A DNA stretch of 34,928 nucleotides, taken from contig LRSR01008132.1 of the NCBI GenBank assembly GCA_001579985.1, forward strand, positions 1 to 34,928, given 5' to 3'. The notes beneath the pieces are model-generated. The model was not told the DNA's origin and searched no databases. It was given only the letters and a program-made list of their open reading frames with translations. Position numbers and translations under genes: made by a program. Below, one piece after another: positions 1-17,119 of the stretch (positions within the stretch are counted from its first letter, which is position 1; each line of letters opens with the position of its first letter). The stretch comes from Hypsibius dujardini (taxonomy: Eukaryota > Tardigrada > Eutardigrada > Parachela > Hypsibiidae).

Positions 1-1
1 A

Positions 2-6248
<6,247 letters not shown>

Positions 6249-6302
6249 ATCAATCCAGGCAAAGATGTTTATCATACAGATGCGATGACGACAGCGGCAC
6301 AA

Positions 6303-8046
6303 TTCTCCGCATCCTTTTTCCCAGGGTTAAGATAGAGTTCCTCGCGACAAGGATTTATTCACATGATATTCAGGAATAAAAGGCAGTCAAAAATGGGGAT
6401 CTTTCCGCTTGTAAAGATTAGATGAAAGAGTGCGATGAATGAATAGACCGATTGGAGATTGGAGGAGAATGTGCGACGGTGGAAGTAGTCCAAACAGTGG
6501 CCGTCAACAAGTGCTTGTGCAAGATAAATTTCCAGTGTCTGTCTGTCTATGTCTGTAAGACCTGTGAGGTGAGACGTGAGAGACGGAGAAAGGGAGAGAG
6601 AGACAGAGCTAGAGAAAAAAAAACCTGAAACTATACGTCAACTTTTCTGCTCTTGAGCGGCTTGAATGCGACTGGCATTCTCTTGTGCAACGAGTTGTGT
6701 GTAGCCTCTGTAACACTTTTTCATCTGTTGGTCATCATCGTTAGAGAGAGAGCAAGAGAGAGAAGAATGATGCTGCTGAAAAATCGCCTCGAGCTAAATG
6801 CTTGTTGTGTGCATCATCTCATCGCTTCGCTGGTTCTTTCCATTTGGTCTATGGAGAAAAGAGAAGCACAGTCATGTGTCTGGGACCTCTGAAGGTCTCA
6901 ACGAAAGTTACGCAGGCGCCTTTGTTTCTAGGAAATTGTAGAAGGAGAAGAAAAAGAGCAATTTCGGCGAATGAATAAATCGGAATAGACCTGCAGTACA
7001 GAACCGATTCGTTCTCTGGGTGCATTGTGTGGACAGACCACACCCACAGTTCCTGTAAATATTTCATGGCAAAATGATTGCAAGCAATGCAATATTAATA
7101 CATTTTCGTCTGCCTCTTTGTCTGGATGTCTATTTGGATGTGCGAAAAGGTCTGTCGTGATATGCGAAGCGATATTTGTATGTACTTATATTAACATTCG
7201 AAAAATAACCGAACCATTTTATTAGCAGTTGCGTTGCATGGAGCGACAATTTGCTGTAAGTAGCGGAAAGGGCTTCCGCCTACAGGTGGCATTGAGGACA
7301 ATATATATTACTCTGTAACGCTACCTCAGTAAGCAGGGTTCAAATTCGAGTTTTCAGTTAAACGACACGAATCAGCCGGACATTTAGCCAGAAGAATGGA
7401 TGAATGAAAAGGACATTTAATGCCTATACCTGCTAGTGTGTCTGCTCATTTCCGCGCTTTAATTAATAAGTAAAAACTGAAAGATCCCAAACATATCTGC
7501 ACCTGACCCCCCCCCCCGGTCTATGGATACTAAGCGTTCCGCGTCTAGCACGCACGCATCATGCTGAAGACGAGTGAACTACTGCATGTGCAGAATGCAG
7601 CCGCGGATGGATACACATAGGTACTGTATATTAGACATACAAAGACACAGACACAAACACAGACGGTAAAAACGGTCATGAAAACTACAAAATTCTCATT
7701 CCAGTCATTAATGATGTGTGAGATTAATACGCATACACAAAGCAAGGATTAGCGGTTCAAACAGGCATAGAAGTGTTTGCCCGGGATATACTCCAGGTTG
7801 GATTGGAGTTGCGTCCCCAATTGTGAATGTCCAATTAAATTAATTCAAGCCATTTTGAGGCAGTGCACGCAGGTGTTTTCACTCTCTGTCTCTATCTGTT
7901 CATTTGCGTCTCGTACGAAATCCCTCCAAAGAACCCAATTAGTTAAGACGTTACTTCTCTAAGCGTTGCGACGATCGAACGAAAAAACGCAGAGTGACAG
8001 TAGGTCTTATCTTCCCGAGAAAAATGAAACAAGGTACCGGGGCAAG
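6303..8046. other. Intergenic region between divergent RTK and GPCR genes
   Basis: This holds both 5' flanks. Visible composition features are a GA-rich stretch at about 6566-6616, a GAGA run near 6743-6765, a short TCTG run near 6537-6560 and a poly-C run at about 7507-7517. I see no convincing gene or clear TATA box. Confidence 0.5.
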
Positions 8047-11000
8047 ATGAATTATTCCGTGCACAATTTAAGCAACACAGGAGTCAACCAGACCTTGGCC
8101 AGGCCATGTCCACCGATACGGCCGGCGGATTGGATAGCCACGCAACTCCCGACCATCGCATTCGGCAGCGTCATGACTGCCACGCAGTTCTTCAATCTCA
8201 TCATCTTTACCCTTTGGCGCAACAAAGAGCCCTTCGTTATCTTCCATGTCGCGTTGGCGGTGGCCTCTCTCCTTGCCGGTCTCTCGCTCCTCGCCGCTGT
8301 ACCCCTTCGTTATATGGACCTCACACCGACTAATGCGTTCGTGGACAAATTCGTCGGGGTGGCGATGATTGTCTACGTCAATTGTGCCGCCATTCTTGCC
8401 AATCTTGCCATCAGCCTTGATCGTTGGCTGTCGGTGGAGTTTGCCGTCCGTTACCGCACCACCATCAGTCACGGCAAGGCTGTCTTTGTGGCGACTGTCT
8501 GCATTTTCGGTAACTGTTGTCGTATTGTATTGATACTTTTACCAAAAAACATTGTAGCTGAAATTTTAATTTACTATTTTAGCTAGTATCAAATATTGAC
8601 ATGATCGCTGGGATGGCTAAATCTACCAAGGATTTGAATGTATTTCTGTTGCTTCTTTCATAACAGCCTTTTTCGGCTCTTACTAATCGTAGTACATATT
8701 GAGTAAAAGCAGTCAGAGCCTTTTGTAATTTTTTAGTTCATTTATTATATTACAACTATAACATGTCATTTGCAGCTTTTCATAGTTTGGTACTGTACTG
8801 GCTCGTTAGCTTCGCGAAGTTGAAGTAGACCCACCGTAAACTTAGACCTATGAATCCGCGCATGAGCTTACTTGCACTAGGGGCAAGGATAACGAAGTAA
8901 TGCTCATGCAGTGCGCGAAGCTTACGAGGCAGTACAGTAGTACAAGGGGCAAACCATAAGTATTGTCACTTCATGTTTTACTCTTGGGCGCGAGGCTCTT
9001 TTTTAATTCTCCCGGCTTGCCAGCATAGACAAGGGACTTGCACGTTTGTCTTTCCAGTATTATGAATCTAGCTTTAAGAGTCTAGAAGCTCTAATTTATT
9101 TTCGGAAACTTTTTGAATGTGTTATAGTTGCATTTGACTGTCAGTCTTCGTGCACCACTAAATAAATTTGGGAAATTCACGACGGTGAAAAATGGCAAAT
9201 GTACACAGTCCTACTGGTCAACTGACATCGATTGTATCCAAGAAAAGCCCTACAAGAGAATTAAATTCTCGTGATTGACGTCGAGGTTCTCCTAGAGTTC
9301 AATCAATTAATTAACAATCAATCAATCAATCAAGCTAGAGAGTTAAGGCTGTAAAGAATGCTCTCGGTGAGGTTTGGTCATCTGCATGTTTCTTCTCTTC
9401 TGCTCAGTGAAACAAAATTTGTGCATTCCATCATTCAGATCTTTGCATCCCTAAATGATTAATGTTAGATTGGATTTTTTTAATCAATCGGTATTCTTTA
9501 TTAAATATAAGAAGCTATGGCTCCTATCTCCTAAAATCAGGTCAAGCAAGCATGACTCTATTAAAAATATTTTTTCTCCTCGAGTTTTGATTAGATTGCT
9601 ACAAAACCTTTTGGAATCAATTGGCAAGAGGTAGATGTTTATTATCATAGCAAAAGATTAGAAAAATTTTTAATTTGAATCGGGATATGAACCAAGTGAC
9701 ATTACTTATGGTTTGCCCCTCGTACTAGTCTTTCATAATTTGGTAAACAAAAGAAAGACTACATATCAAAACCAGTCACAGGTGAGCTGTGGAATATGAT
9801 TTTATTTTTGTTCTACCAAAAAAAGGGCGACTTTATGTTGAACAAAATCCCATTTAATTTGTTTGTCCATCATATTGAAAATGAGAGACATTCGTGTTAG
9901 GAGTTGCCGTTATTCTGGTGGCACCGGGAATTGGCGTCTTCTTCAGCAACATCACAATCGATGTATGCAGCAGGAGAAAAAATTTCCTTATCAACGGTGC
10001 CGGCCCACAAACGTGGCAGGCCATTCAGGGCCCTGTGATGATCCCGTTTCTGTTTGCTTCTCAACTGCGAATCCTCTGGATAGCCGGCGGACTCCGCTTG
10101 CAGCGCTGGCGCAACCGTAATCTAAATAACAACCACAGGTCTGTTTCAATCACCACAGGATGGCAACCTGTGTACTTCCCTTGGGGCGCCGCTAAGGGTT
10201 TAGCAGGGTTCTGACCTCAAAAACTGCCGTTCGATTCCAAATTTTATTCTTGACAAAATATATATTTGAGGTTAAAGTAAATAATACATATTAAATCAAG
10301 AATATTCCATAATTATAATTTTGTATTTACATTTATTACATTTGTATATTTTCTACATGTAATTCTTACTATTTGCTTTAACCCCAAATTAATTTTTTTA
10401 TAAGCAAAACATTCTTGTTCGAATAGCAGTACCAGGAGTCCAGATGTCTGTTGGACCTCAAGGGACCCCCCAGGGGAGTTTCGGCCTAGGCTGCAAATCA
10501 CTTTCCCTTTTCCCCTTTTTATCCCCTCCCACTTTCGGTTTTCTCGATGTTGACCGTTGTTCTCTAAATCGATAAATTAAAGATTTTTTTTAGAATCCTT
10601 TAAGTTTCCTTTTCGGGAAAAAATTGAAACCCTAAATATTGGGCCCTGCCCGCACGATTGAGCAAAAAAGACAAAACGCCCGCTTTTTGTAGACCCCTTC
10701 AGTTTTGGTCAGACCATTTACTTGACTGATGTCCAAACCCCTTGGTTTTACATCTGGAGATTGAGGAACAGATTGGCTTTCCGAAATGATCAAGTTTGTT
10801 ATAATCTTTCAAGGGACATTGGTCTGCACTCGTAAAACCAAATCTAGCCACAAAGGGGGAGGGGGAGGGGAGCAGTAATGGAGCTTTTCCCTCCCGATCT
10901 GCAAAAGTTTTTTTTTTCAAAAATAGCTACCCATTTGTCATGATTTATCATTGGGGTCTCCCTGTGGAAATCACATTACCGGATACAGAAAAGCATAAGA

Positions 11001-11969
11001 TAGAAATGACTTCTACACCCAGTTTATGCCGTGAGTAGACGCTTCATTGATTGAAAGCTTACTATTTTCTTTGATTTCACTGTAAAAATTGTCCATTTTT
11101 ATAAATAAATTTAAAGCAAATCTTTTAACACTATCCCATGCCAAATTTAATTTAGAGTCGATTAACATCAGCCAAAACAATTTTAATTGTCGGGGGCGGA
11201 GTATTTGTAATGAAGGACAAAAAGATCAAGCGTAGCCTACTAGAGCTGGCCTACAGCTCCGCCCCCTGAAATTTGAAAAATATTCGGTTCATGTTAATCG
11301 ACTTCAAATTGAATTTGACATGGGGCATTGTCAAAAGAATTGTTTTCAATGTGTTCTTAAAAGCTGGAATTTTTCACAGTGAAAATCAAGAAAAATAGTG
11401 AGCTTTCAATCAATCAAGCGTCCATTGACAGCACAAACTGGCTGGGGAAGTAATATTCTTCCTTATTCTATACTGAAAACCGGTAATGTGATTTCCACGC
11501 TGAGACTCCTATGATAAGTCGTGATAAATAGGTAGCTATTTGTGAACAAAAATTCTTGCCGATCGAGAGGGAAAATCTCCATTACTGCCCGAGTAAGCCG
11601 GGAGTTGGCTGGGTTGCCACTCCCCGGTAATCGAAACGCGTGTCTGATAATTACAATAGAGCTTTGGAGTTAAAGCCCTGGGAACCCGCGGCGATCGCGG
11701 TGATGCGGATAGTTTGGAGCTCCCTCCTGGCGAGTATGGCCGTGGTGTGCGTCACACTCATCTCCCGTGCTCCTGGGCTGGTGTTGCATTATCATACAAC
11801 GTTGCGCGTGAGTGCCGAGACGTATCGTCTCGCTGGCTACATGACATTTGTCCAGCATTGCGCATCGCCTCTCATTTATCTCTTCTTTTGGCCGGATTAT
11901 CGAAAAACAATTTTTTGCCTTTGTCGCAGGCTGACGTCTATCGTCACGCCCCATGCAAGCATTGGATAG
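8047..11969 (+). CDS. Divergent rhodopsin-like (class A) G-protein-coupled receptor
   Basis: Seven-helix surface receptor of 336 residues; ligand unknown. Exons 8047-8509, 9901-10138 and 11660-11969 (stop included) join in phase 1 then phase 2. The ATG at 8047 is chosen because it opens the first in-frame methionine and a short N-tail with sequons at Asn2, Asn7 and Asn14. Helices lie at about 33-57, 62-87, 98-130, 144-169, 195-218, 245-272 and 291-312. Family marks are Asn50 in TM1, DRW (125-127) in place of DRY, Pro203 in TM5 and SPLIY (303-307) in place of NPxxY. Missing or changed: the TM2 Asp, the Cys at the top of TM3 (although ECL2 has Cys177) and the CWxP of TM6. Intron 1 (1,391 nt) and intron 2 (1,521 nt) are filled with inverted-repeat DNA. 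A copy of the last-exon end lies at 24955-25074. Confidence 0.85.
8793..8937. mobile_element. Foldback MITE, TA-flanked, CTGTA ends (GPCR intron 1)
   Basis: The ends read TA-CTGTACTGGCTCG and CGAGGCAGTACAG-TA, reverse complements with few mismatches over about 26 bp. A second inner block (GCATGAGC...TTACTT) is also inverted, giving a hairpin of about 145 bp. Its terminal CTGTA next to a TA dinucleotide matches the foldbacks at 25100 and 25865, which suggests one mobile family with TA target duplication. Confidence 0.65.
8940..9725. mobile_element. Inverted-repeat element of about 0.8 kb in GPCR intron 1
   Basis: The left arm at 8940-8971 (AGGGGCAAACCATAAGTA) is repeated in reverse complement at 9694-9725 with about four mismatches over 32 bp. 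GTAC flanks both ends but is palindromic, so it cannot prove a target duplication. The interior is AT-rich with a short AATC run at 9315-9335 and no coding potential. Confidence 0.6.
10871..11590. repeat. Palindrome of about 720 bp in GPCR intron 2
   Basis: The left arm (about 10871-11201) and right arm (about 11255-11590) are reverse complements along their whole length, with a loop of about 53 nt. Shared landmarks from outside to centre are AGTAATGGAG, AAATAGCTACC, GGAAATCACATTACCG, GATTGAAAGCT, GTCGATTAACAT and GGGGGCGGAG. The arms have drifted and are not identical. A third, more diverged copy of one arm lies at about 24612-24950. This looks like a foldback-type element or two head-to-head copies of a repeat. 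Confidence 0.75.
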
Positions 11970-12650
11970 GTTGATGGTGGGAGTAGTGTTAGTTATACTT
12001 TGATTCATGTTGCAGCTCTTTCCCTACATTTCATTGTTTTAATCGAAATCAACTTGGCCGAATCGGTTTAATTTCAAACTTCGCAACGTTTCCCCTTACA
12101 GTGTAGCATTTTCGGGTCGCGGTTCGTCAAAATAAATTGGATTTGTCGTTCTTAAATAATACGACAGAACATGTTAGGAGTTTGAAGAGTATGAGGGAAG
12201 GGCACTGGAATGGGCCACCGGGCGGCAAGAGGTGCTCTGTCGCAAATTAATCGAAAACAGATTAGTCACTGCATACACAGCGTCCTTTACATAGTGAGCT
12301 TTTTTCAACTGTCCAATAATTTCGTGTTTTAAACATGTTCCCTCAATTTTTTTCCATATCTGATGCGCGTTCCAACGGGTTATCGATTATTCTCTGTCGC
12401 TTAGGATCTTGTTAATAGTCAAAACCTGTGTGGAAGTTCTGATTCCAAGGTAACCCATTCCAGTGCCCTTACCTCAAACGTTATAGGTGCGGAAATATGG
12501 GGCCTAATTCATTTGAGACTGAAACCTCTCGCCAAACTTGTTCCTGAGTTGCGTGGAGATTTGTTTTCCATTAGATTTTCAATCGTTCGGTTTCATAAAG
12601 GCTCCTTTTGTTTTTCCGGATGAATTATCATTCCCATCAGCGTACTTGAG
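11850..12650. repeat. Duplicated block: GPCR last-exon end plus 3' flank (copy A)
   Basis: This stretch aligns to about 24955-25570 in the same orientation. It starts inside the GPCR coding exon and runs through the 3' flank (shared GCAACGTTTCCCCTTACAGT, AATAATACGACAGAA, GGTTTCATAAA). Copy A differs by an extra MITE at 12190-12478. Copy B has an extra foldback at 25100-25177. Confidence 0.85.
12190..12478. mobile_element. MITE of about 289 bp with terminal inverted repeats (GGCACTGGAATGGG)
   Basis: Both ends carry AAGGGCACTGGAATGGG in opposite orientation, extending outward to about 25 bp with two mismatches. The paralogous site near 25370-25385 lacks the whole segment, which supplies an empty site and shows that it inserted after the duplication (or was lost from the other copy). 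The interior has no gene. The target duplication is not clear. Confidence 0.75.
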
Positions 12651-12999
12651 GCAGTTTTCAGAGAGGACGAGTTAGATTGACGTCTTTTTTTGCTTACCCA
12701 AAACAGCACAATTTAAGCTATCGGAATTCTGAGATCATTTAATAGTTCTCTATCTCTAATCTATCATATGGTTCGCTAGTTCAGACGATCAAGAGAAGAA
12801 TCTAGCAAACAACGGACAAATTAATATCCCTGTCTCAACTCGTGAAAAACGCTTCATCGTGGGAGATTCTGAAGTGTTCATGCTCAAGATGGAGCTCGTG
12901 AAGGTCTCGCTCAGTGTTTGACCGCAGATAGTTGGCTTTGAAACATCTTCAAAGGTCAAATTAAGAATCGCTCCTCACTGATGAACAAAAAAAATATTT

Positions 13000-13330
13000 C
13001 GCCATTATTAAGTAAAAAAATTACCTTTTTATACGTTCTAAAGAGTCCATTCGTAGTGCTGGAACCCGGCGCCTGTATATATATATATTTATACTGCATG
13101 TAATACTGACTAGTATTGTATTGAGAGGAATTCCCCAGTGTAATGCCAGTCTTGTTGGTTAGATACGATTTTCAAAACCGGGTCAAAACCGAACCCCGAC
13201 CGGGTCGAAACTGCAGAGTCGCCCGGAGAGCTAATTAAGGGTTTACAAATGTTCAATGGCGCCCAGTGCTAAGGCACAAATCAACACAAGTGATCCTTGC
13301 GAAGGATACCTCCTCAACAGACATCATCCT
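13000..13330 (-). repeat. Repeat copy of about 320 bp, inverted relative to 29270-29615
   Basis: The reverse complement of this stretch matches 29270-29615 almost throughout. Shared marks include CTTAGCACTGGGCG, TTAATTAGCTCT, CCCGGTTTTGAAA, ATTACACTGGGGAATTCCTC and a TATATATA run. The first part of both copies holds the same short reading frame ending in CLSTGRH and a stop, differing by an in-frame 6-nt indel. The middle has a GGTTCG-type B-box-like motif, so a tRNA-derived SINE is possible but unproven. Confidence 0.75.
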
Positions 13331-13334
13331 CATC

Positions 13335-14299
13335 AAGGCCTTTGCAGCTAACAATGGTGGAACTAAAATAAAATAAATTAGAAGCTGTTGATCCATGTAT
13401 TCCATGCATTATCGGAGTTGGCCATGTTGAAGAAAAAGTGAAAAAGAACTGATGAGTCTCTTCAAAAAGAAGATTCCTTATATATTTTTTCAAACCGGAA
13501 ATGCCGACATACATAAAATTAATTATGATTCATGAAAACATCGTCTTATCTTACATTTCCAGTTACAGGATGTCATTCTCTATGATGAGTCATGACCTAC
13601 TTAAACAAAAGGCCAAGTCATCCTGCATTACTAGTTATTATGATGTCGTTTACTATCGACCTCAGAGCATAAAATAAGAAATTTAAATGTCCAACTTTCG
13701 AAATCCAAATTTTTTTCCGCTCGCCGACTGCGTTTGCGCCGGAAATCAGGTCATCCGTTCACAGTAAAATTTTGCCCAAGTAGCCTATCCCGCTGGCAAG
13801 TATAGTTTACACGTGGTTTTGATTGCCTTCTAGGCTTGTCGCGTGCACGTGTCGCCTTCGAATTCTGTGACAACCACATTGGCTTTACCGTATAATTCGT
13901 GAGTTCCCATGTCCCCAGAGCAAAACAACAAAAATTTCGTCACTTTCCAAAAATTGCTGCCTGACATCGAGACTCGATCGCAAAACTCCTCGGATTTGAG
14001 CTTTTTTAATGTTCGACTTTTTGGGTTTTAAAGAACCACTTTTTTTTCTGAATGATCAACGTTTTTTCTAATATTGAACGTTATTTTATGCTCTGATCGA
14101 CCTACTAAGAAAATGATCGTTATGTCAGTGGCTTATGAGGTCATTTGACCTATTTAAATTCATTAAAGTAATGGCTGCACTTCATGGTCAAGTACAGTAT
14201 GCTGTTTGAACTGAAAAGTAATGACTGTGAATCTCACTAATTGGACAGTTACTCTTACTATGGGTCAGGTTGAGCACCAAAGGCGAGCGATCCCTACAC
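13335..14299. other. Gene-poor stretch with an inverted AGAGCATAAAATAA motif
   Basis: No gene recognised. About 21 bp around 13656-13677 (CAGAGCATAAAATAA) recurs inverted at 14081-14100 with weaker inverted similarity outward. This may be a decayed inverted-repeat element of about 0.6 kb. Confidence 0.35.
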
Positions 14300-14587
14300 C
14301 AAACGGAACGTATCATTTTTTATGCTTTCCCAGCGCGGCGAGAACGAGATCTCGATCTCCTCAAAATTGGCCGAGTTTGGAGAGCTGAAAGCTAACAAAT
14401 CATTAAATTGGGTCGGTTTTGAGGGGAACCCGGTGAGGATCAGCACTTTGGTCTCCGCATCAAAGTTATTGGGTGTGAAACTGGTAGCCAACGATGGGAG
14501 GAACATCCTGCTCCTCGCATACAACCCGTTTCCCTCCCTCTTGATAAACATCATAAATACACATCGGGGAGTCGGACTGCACGGCAC
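14300..14587 (-). CDS. Possible galectin-like exon (partial gene)
   Basis: One open exon of 288 nt bounded by an acceptor (TACTGTCAG before 14587) and a donor (GTGTAGGG after 14300, or 2 nt further). Its translation has the order expected of a galectin carbohydrate-recognition domain. There is a strand like KVLILTGFPSKPTQF, then EIEISFSPRW where galectins have the HxNPR strand, then IKNDTF where they have IVRN. The sugar-binding His and Asn are replaced by Ser, so lectin activity would be doubtful. I could not find the flanking exons, including the expected W..E strand. It may be a gene fragment, or the match may be chance. The antisense frame is also open but shows no family resemblance. Confidence 0.35.
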
Positions 14588-14984
14588 CTGACAGTACAAG
14601 AACACACAAAAGAGACGAAGAGAAGGTTCACATAGTTTTAACCTCAGAAAAGCAATGTCGGGGGTTCAAGGGTTCCAGACGGCAACTTCGGAGAGAAATG
14701 CCGATCTCTGACATTGCATTGTAATGGTATCTCATTTGTGATTGCAATGATGTTCATCTCCCATATCGGCGATTAAGATTTACATGACTGTTCAGGATGC
14801 TGAATATTTGATTAAATTCAGAAACACTGCAACTCGTACAAGGTCGGGTGAATGTCCGCCGCGCAAGGTAGAAACAACCAAAGAGGAATAAACATCGAAC
14901 AGTTAGTTTCATAATGTAGTTGTCCATATATTGGCCAAATGTATTTTTGCAAACACATGTATATGGCCCTTTGAAGTATCCCCA

Positions 14985-16418
14985 CTACATTTTGGGCAAG
15001 GTGCAGCAGTACGCTGCCACGTTATTCAACGCCGTGTCATCTCCATCGATCGGGTGCTCTATCTGAACCTTGAGGCCACAGAGGGCACTTCCTCTCGGGC
15101 ACTTCTGCTGACCGGTCCAGTAACCCCAGCCAGTTCCATCTCCTTCAAGAATCTGGAAAAGAAGATGCATCGTTGATTTAAAACTATTCTAACGATATTT
15201 TCAAGCAGTCGAACCGATGTACTTGGCTGGAATTTCTAGAATCCCATCTACTCGGTGACTCCCTCCTTTTGAGACAAACTGTATTCTACCCCAGCTCCAT
15301 TGAGATAAAGAAAAATCAAAAACTAAAACGTTAGAAAATGCAGAATTTAATGCTCTGTATGATAACAAAAACAAAACAAATAATATTATCCCTGTTCGTG
15401 TCACAGAGGCCCCGGACTAGATTATACCAGAAATCAGAGTTGCCTCAGTTGCATTAATATTATTTTGCTCATACTCATAAGTTGCATGCCTTAATGCAAT
15501 CACAATTTTTTTCCAAGTCTTTACCATTTTTGTATACCTTCGACTTTGAGGTTTTATTTTACAATTTTTCATCTGCAGGGATCTAAATTTCATGATTAAA
15601 CTTGGAACCAGATAAATTTCTGGTTGTCTGAAGCTGTGCAATGCTCCAGGGGAGAATTTCTTCCCTGAACGTTACGCAACTTGCGCGTAGCATGACGGCA
15701 CACAATGCTTTCCTGCAAATTTCGTTTCCACGAATGCAAATTGAATGGTATTTGGATAGCGGGAAATTTGTTATGACCGAAAGAAAGAGAACAAAATTTT
15801 CTGTCGAATAAGTGGTGACCTACTTCTATCGTGCACAGGGAGGACGCGCTGCACAAGTTTGGAATTAGTTTCCAAAGGAAAGAGACATGTGGTAGTGGTC
15901 CGTAGATTCCAGATTCAAAAACGGATAACAGTTAGCTCTGTTGGACTCACCGTCAATTTCTCAATCCCGAATTGCGCGTACAGGTAATCCGCACAAATCA
16001 GACGGAGGTTGTTCCCCGCGGTGTCATCGCCATTAATGGACGGTTCCGACCGGAGCTCAAACCCGATTGCGTAGTCCGGGGCGGTGCAACGAAATTCTCG
16101 TCCCCAGCCTCCCCAATATCCTTGGTGTGGCGTCGCCGTACTGAGAACGTCACCGTTACCGCGGAAGCTGTTGCATAGGAACCTGATAGCATTCAAGGCG
16201 GTATCGTCCCCATCGATGGATCCCTCCGTTCGAAGCACCATCCCACCGACGAAGTGGCCTGCCCCACAGTAGGAAGGTACCGTCCAATCGCCCCAGTTGG
16301 TGACCAACGGGCTGGTCAGTACTGAGGACGGTATGACATCGGTTCTGACCGTTGTTTTCGCCGATATCGCCTGTCCCCAAATAAGGAGTAGAATGGGCAA
16401 CTCTTGAAAGTGATGCAT
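14985..16418 (-). CDS. VMO1: Vitelline membrane outer layer 1 (VMO1) family secreted protein
   Basis: Secreted beta-prism protein of 211 residues; vertebrate members sit in egg coats and epithelial secretions. Exons 16418-15951 and 15152-14985 join in phase 0 across a 798-nt intron. Residues 1-20 are a signal peptide (LPILLLIWGQAISA). The family's threefold internal repeat is clear: SIDGDDTALN (67-76), SINGDDTAGN (127-136) and PIDGDDTALN (190-199). Each follows a Trp/Gly-rich strand (NWGDW, GYWGGWG, GWGYW). Eight cysteines (51, 82, 111, 142, 174, 181, 205, 206) match the four disulfides of the family, and the length is normal. A TATA-like box lies about 90 nt upstream. The invertebrate role is unknown; extracellular coat or defence functions are guesses. 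Confidence 0.92.
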
Positions 16419-16504
16419 TTTGTATGTGTTTTTTGCATGGGTAGGGCACAATACTCGTACATGTATACAGTATGACTCAATGAAGCCTGTAGAAAATGCA
16501 GCAT

Positions 16505-16513
16505 TATTTATAA
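16505..16513 (-). promoter_or_regulatory. TATA box for the VMO1-family gene
   Basis: TTATAAATA on the minus strand, about 90 nt upstream of the ATG at 16418. That leaves room for a 5' leader of about 55-60 nt. Confidence 0.5.
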
Positions 16514-16686
16514 TGCTACGTTTTCGAAAGGCTCACATCATGGGTATGATCATTATAACAAGGAAAGGGCTCTGGAAGACGAATTAGGATCAGGCCACAT
16601 GTTTACAATCAGAAGGTCCAACTCTTCTGAGGACAGTCCTCAAACAGGAAGCGGGAGAGATGGAAATGCGACCGTTCGGTAGGAAG

Positions 16687-16692
16687 TTTATT
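16687..16692 (-). terminator. Polyadenylation signal AATAAA of the half-CUB gene
   Basis: AATAAA on the minus strand shares its first base with the TGA stop. This supports a transcript that ends here rather than splicing onward. Confidence 0.4.
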
Positions 16693-17032
16693 CAAGACTG
16701 CGAAATTTGTTGAGAGGAACTCACATTAAGGCTTGATCCGGGTGGCTCGGCAATGACGGTGATATCGTTGATGCTGTTGCCGTATGGGTTAGGATAGCCG
16801 GGCGATGTTAGCTCAGCTTTATTGCCATCGAAGTTGATGGTTCCTTCGAATATTTGGGCAATGCACATTTGAACGTTAATATCAATTAATTTGTGTTTAA
16901 TGTTTGTTTTTTAATGTTATATATTAATGTGTTAGAGAAAGTTGTACACCAGCAAAAAAAGCCTTAATCAGTGCACTTACCCCTAGCGTTGGTGAAGGCC
17001 ACGAGGGCGGAGAGAGCAATGAAACGGAACAT
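16692..17032 (-). CDS. Very short secreted protein with half a CUB domain
   Basis: Exon 1 (17032-16981) encodes a signal peptide (MFRFIALSALVAFTNAR) and ends at GGTAAGTG in phase 1. Exon 2 begins at 16843 in matching phase and encodes ELTSPGYPNPYGNSINDI followed by TVIAEPPGSSLN, the classic first half of a CUB domain. If exon 2 reads on, it stops at 16694-16692, with the TGA overlapping an AATAAA signal; this gives a protein of about 67 residues. Alternatively a GTGAGT donor after 16725 splices to an exon I could not find. CUB domains normally run about 110 residues with conserved cysteines; none is present here. The exon 2 acceptor has a weak pyrimidine tract. The gene is a close same-strand neighbour of the VMO1 gene. 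Confidence 0.55.
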
Positions 17033-17108
17033 TCTTCTCAAGATGAAGAAGAGAAGAACCAAGAGAATAACCGTCCTGAGTATAAGTTTTCCGGAGCCAA
17101 CTTCCAGC

Positions 17109-17117
17109 CCTTATATA
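17109..17117 (-). promoter_or_regulatory. TATA box for the half-CUB gene
   Basis: TATATAAGG on the minus strand, about 80 nt upstream of the ATG at 17032. Together with the compact leader this marks a real promoter. Confidence 0.55.
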
Positions 17118-17119
17118 AC

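Noticed and set aside
7330-7360. B-box-like GGTTCAAATTC
   Set aside because: No paired stems at tRNA spacing.
10185-10240. tRNA-like motif (GTTCGATTCC) in GPCR intron 2
   Set aside because: No matching acceptor or anticodon stems could be drawn, so it is at most a tRNA-derived remnant.
14322-14591. Plus-strand frame antisense to the galectin-like exon
   Set aside because: No protein family resemblance; it appears to be the shadow of the other strand.
15972-16272. Plus-strand frames over the VMO1 exon
   Set aside because: They are antisense shadows of a strongly supported coding exon.
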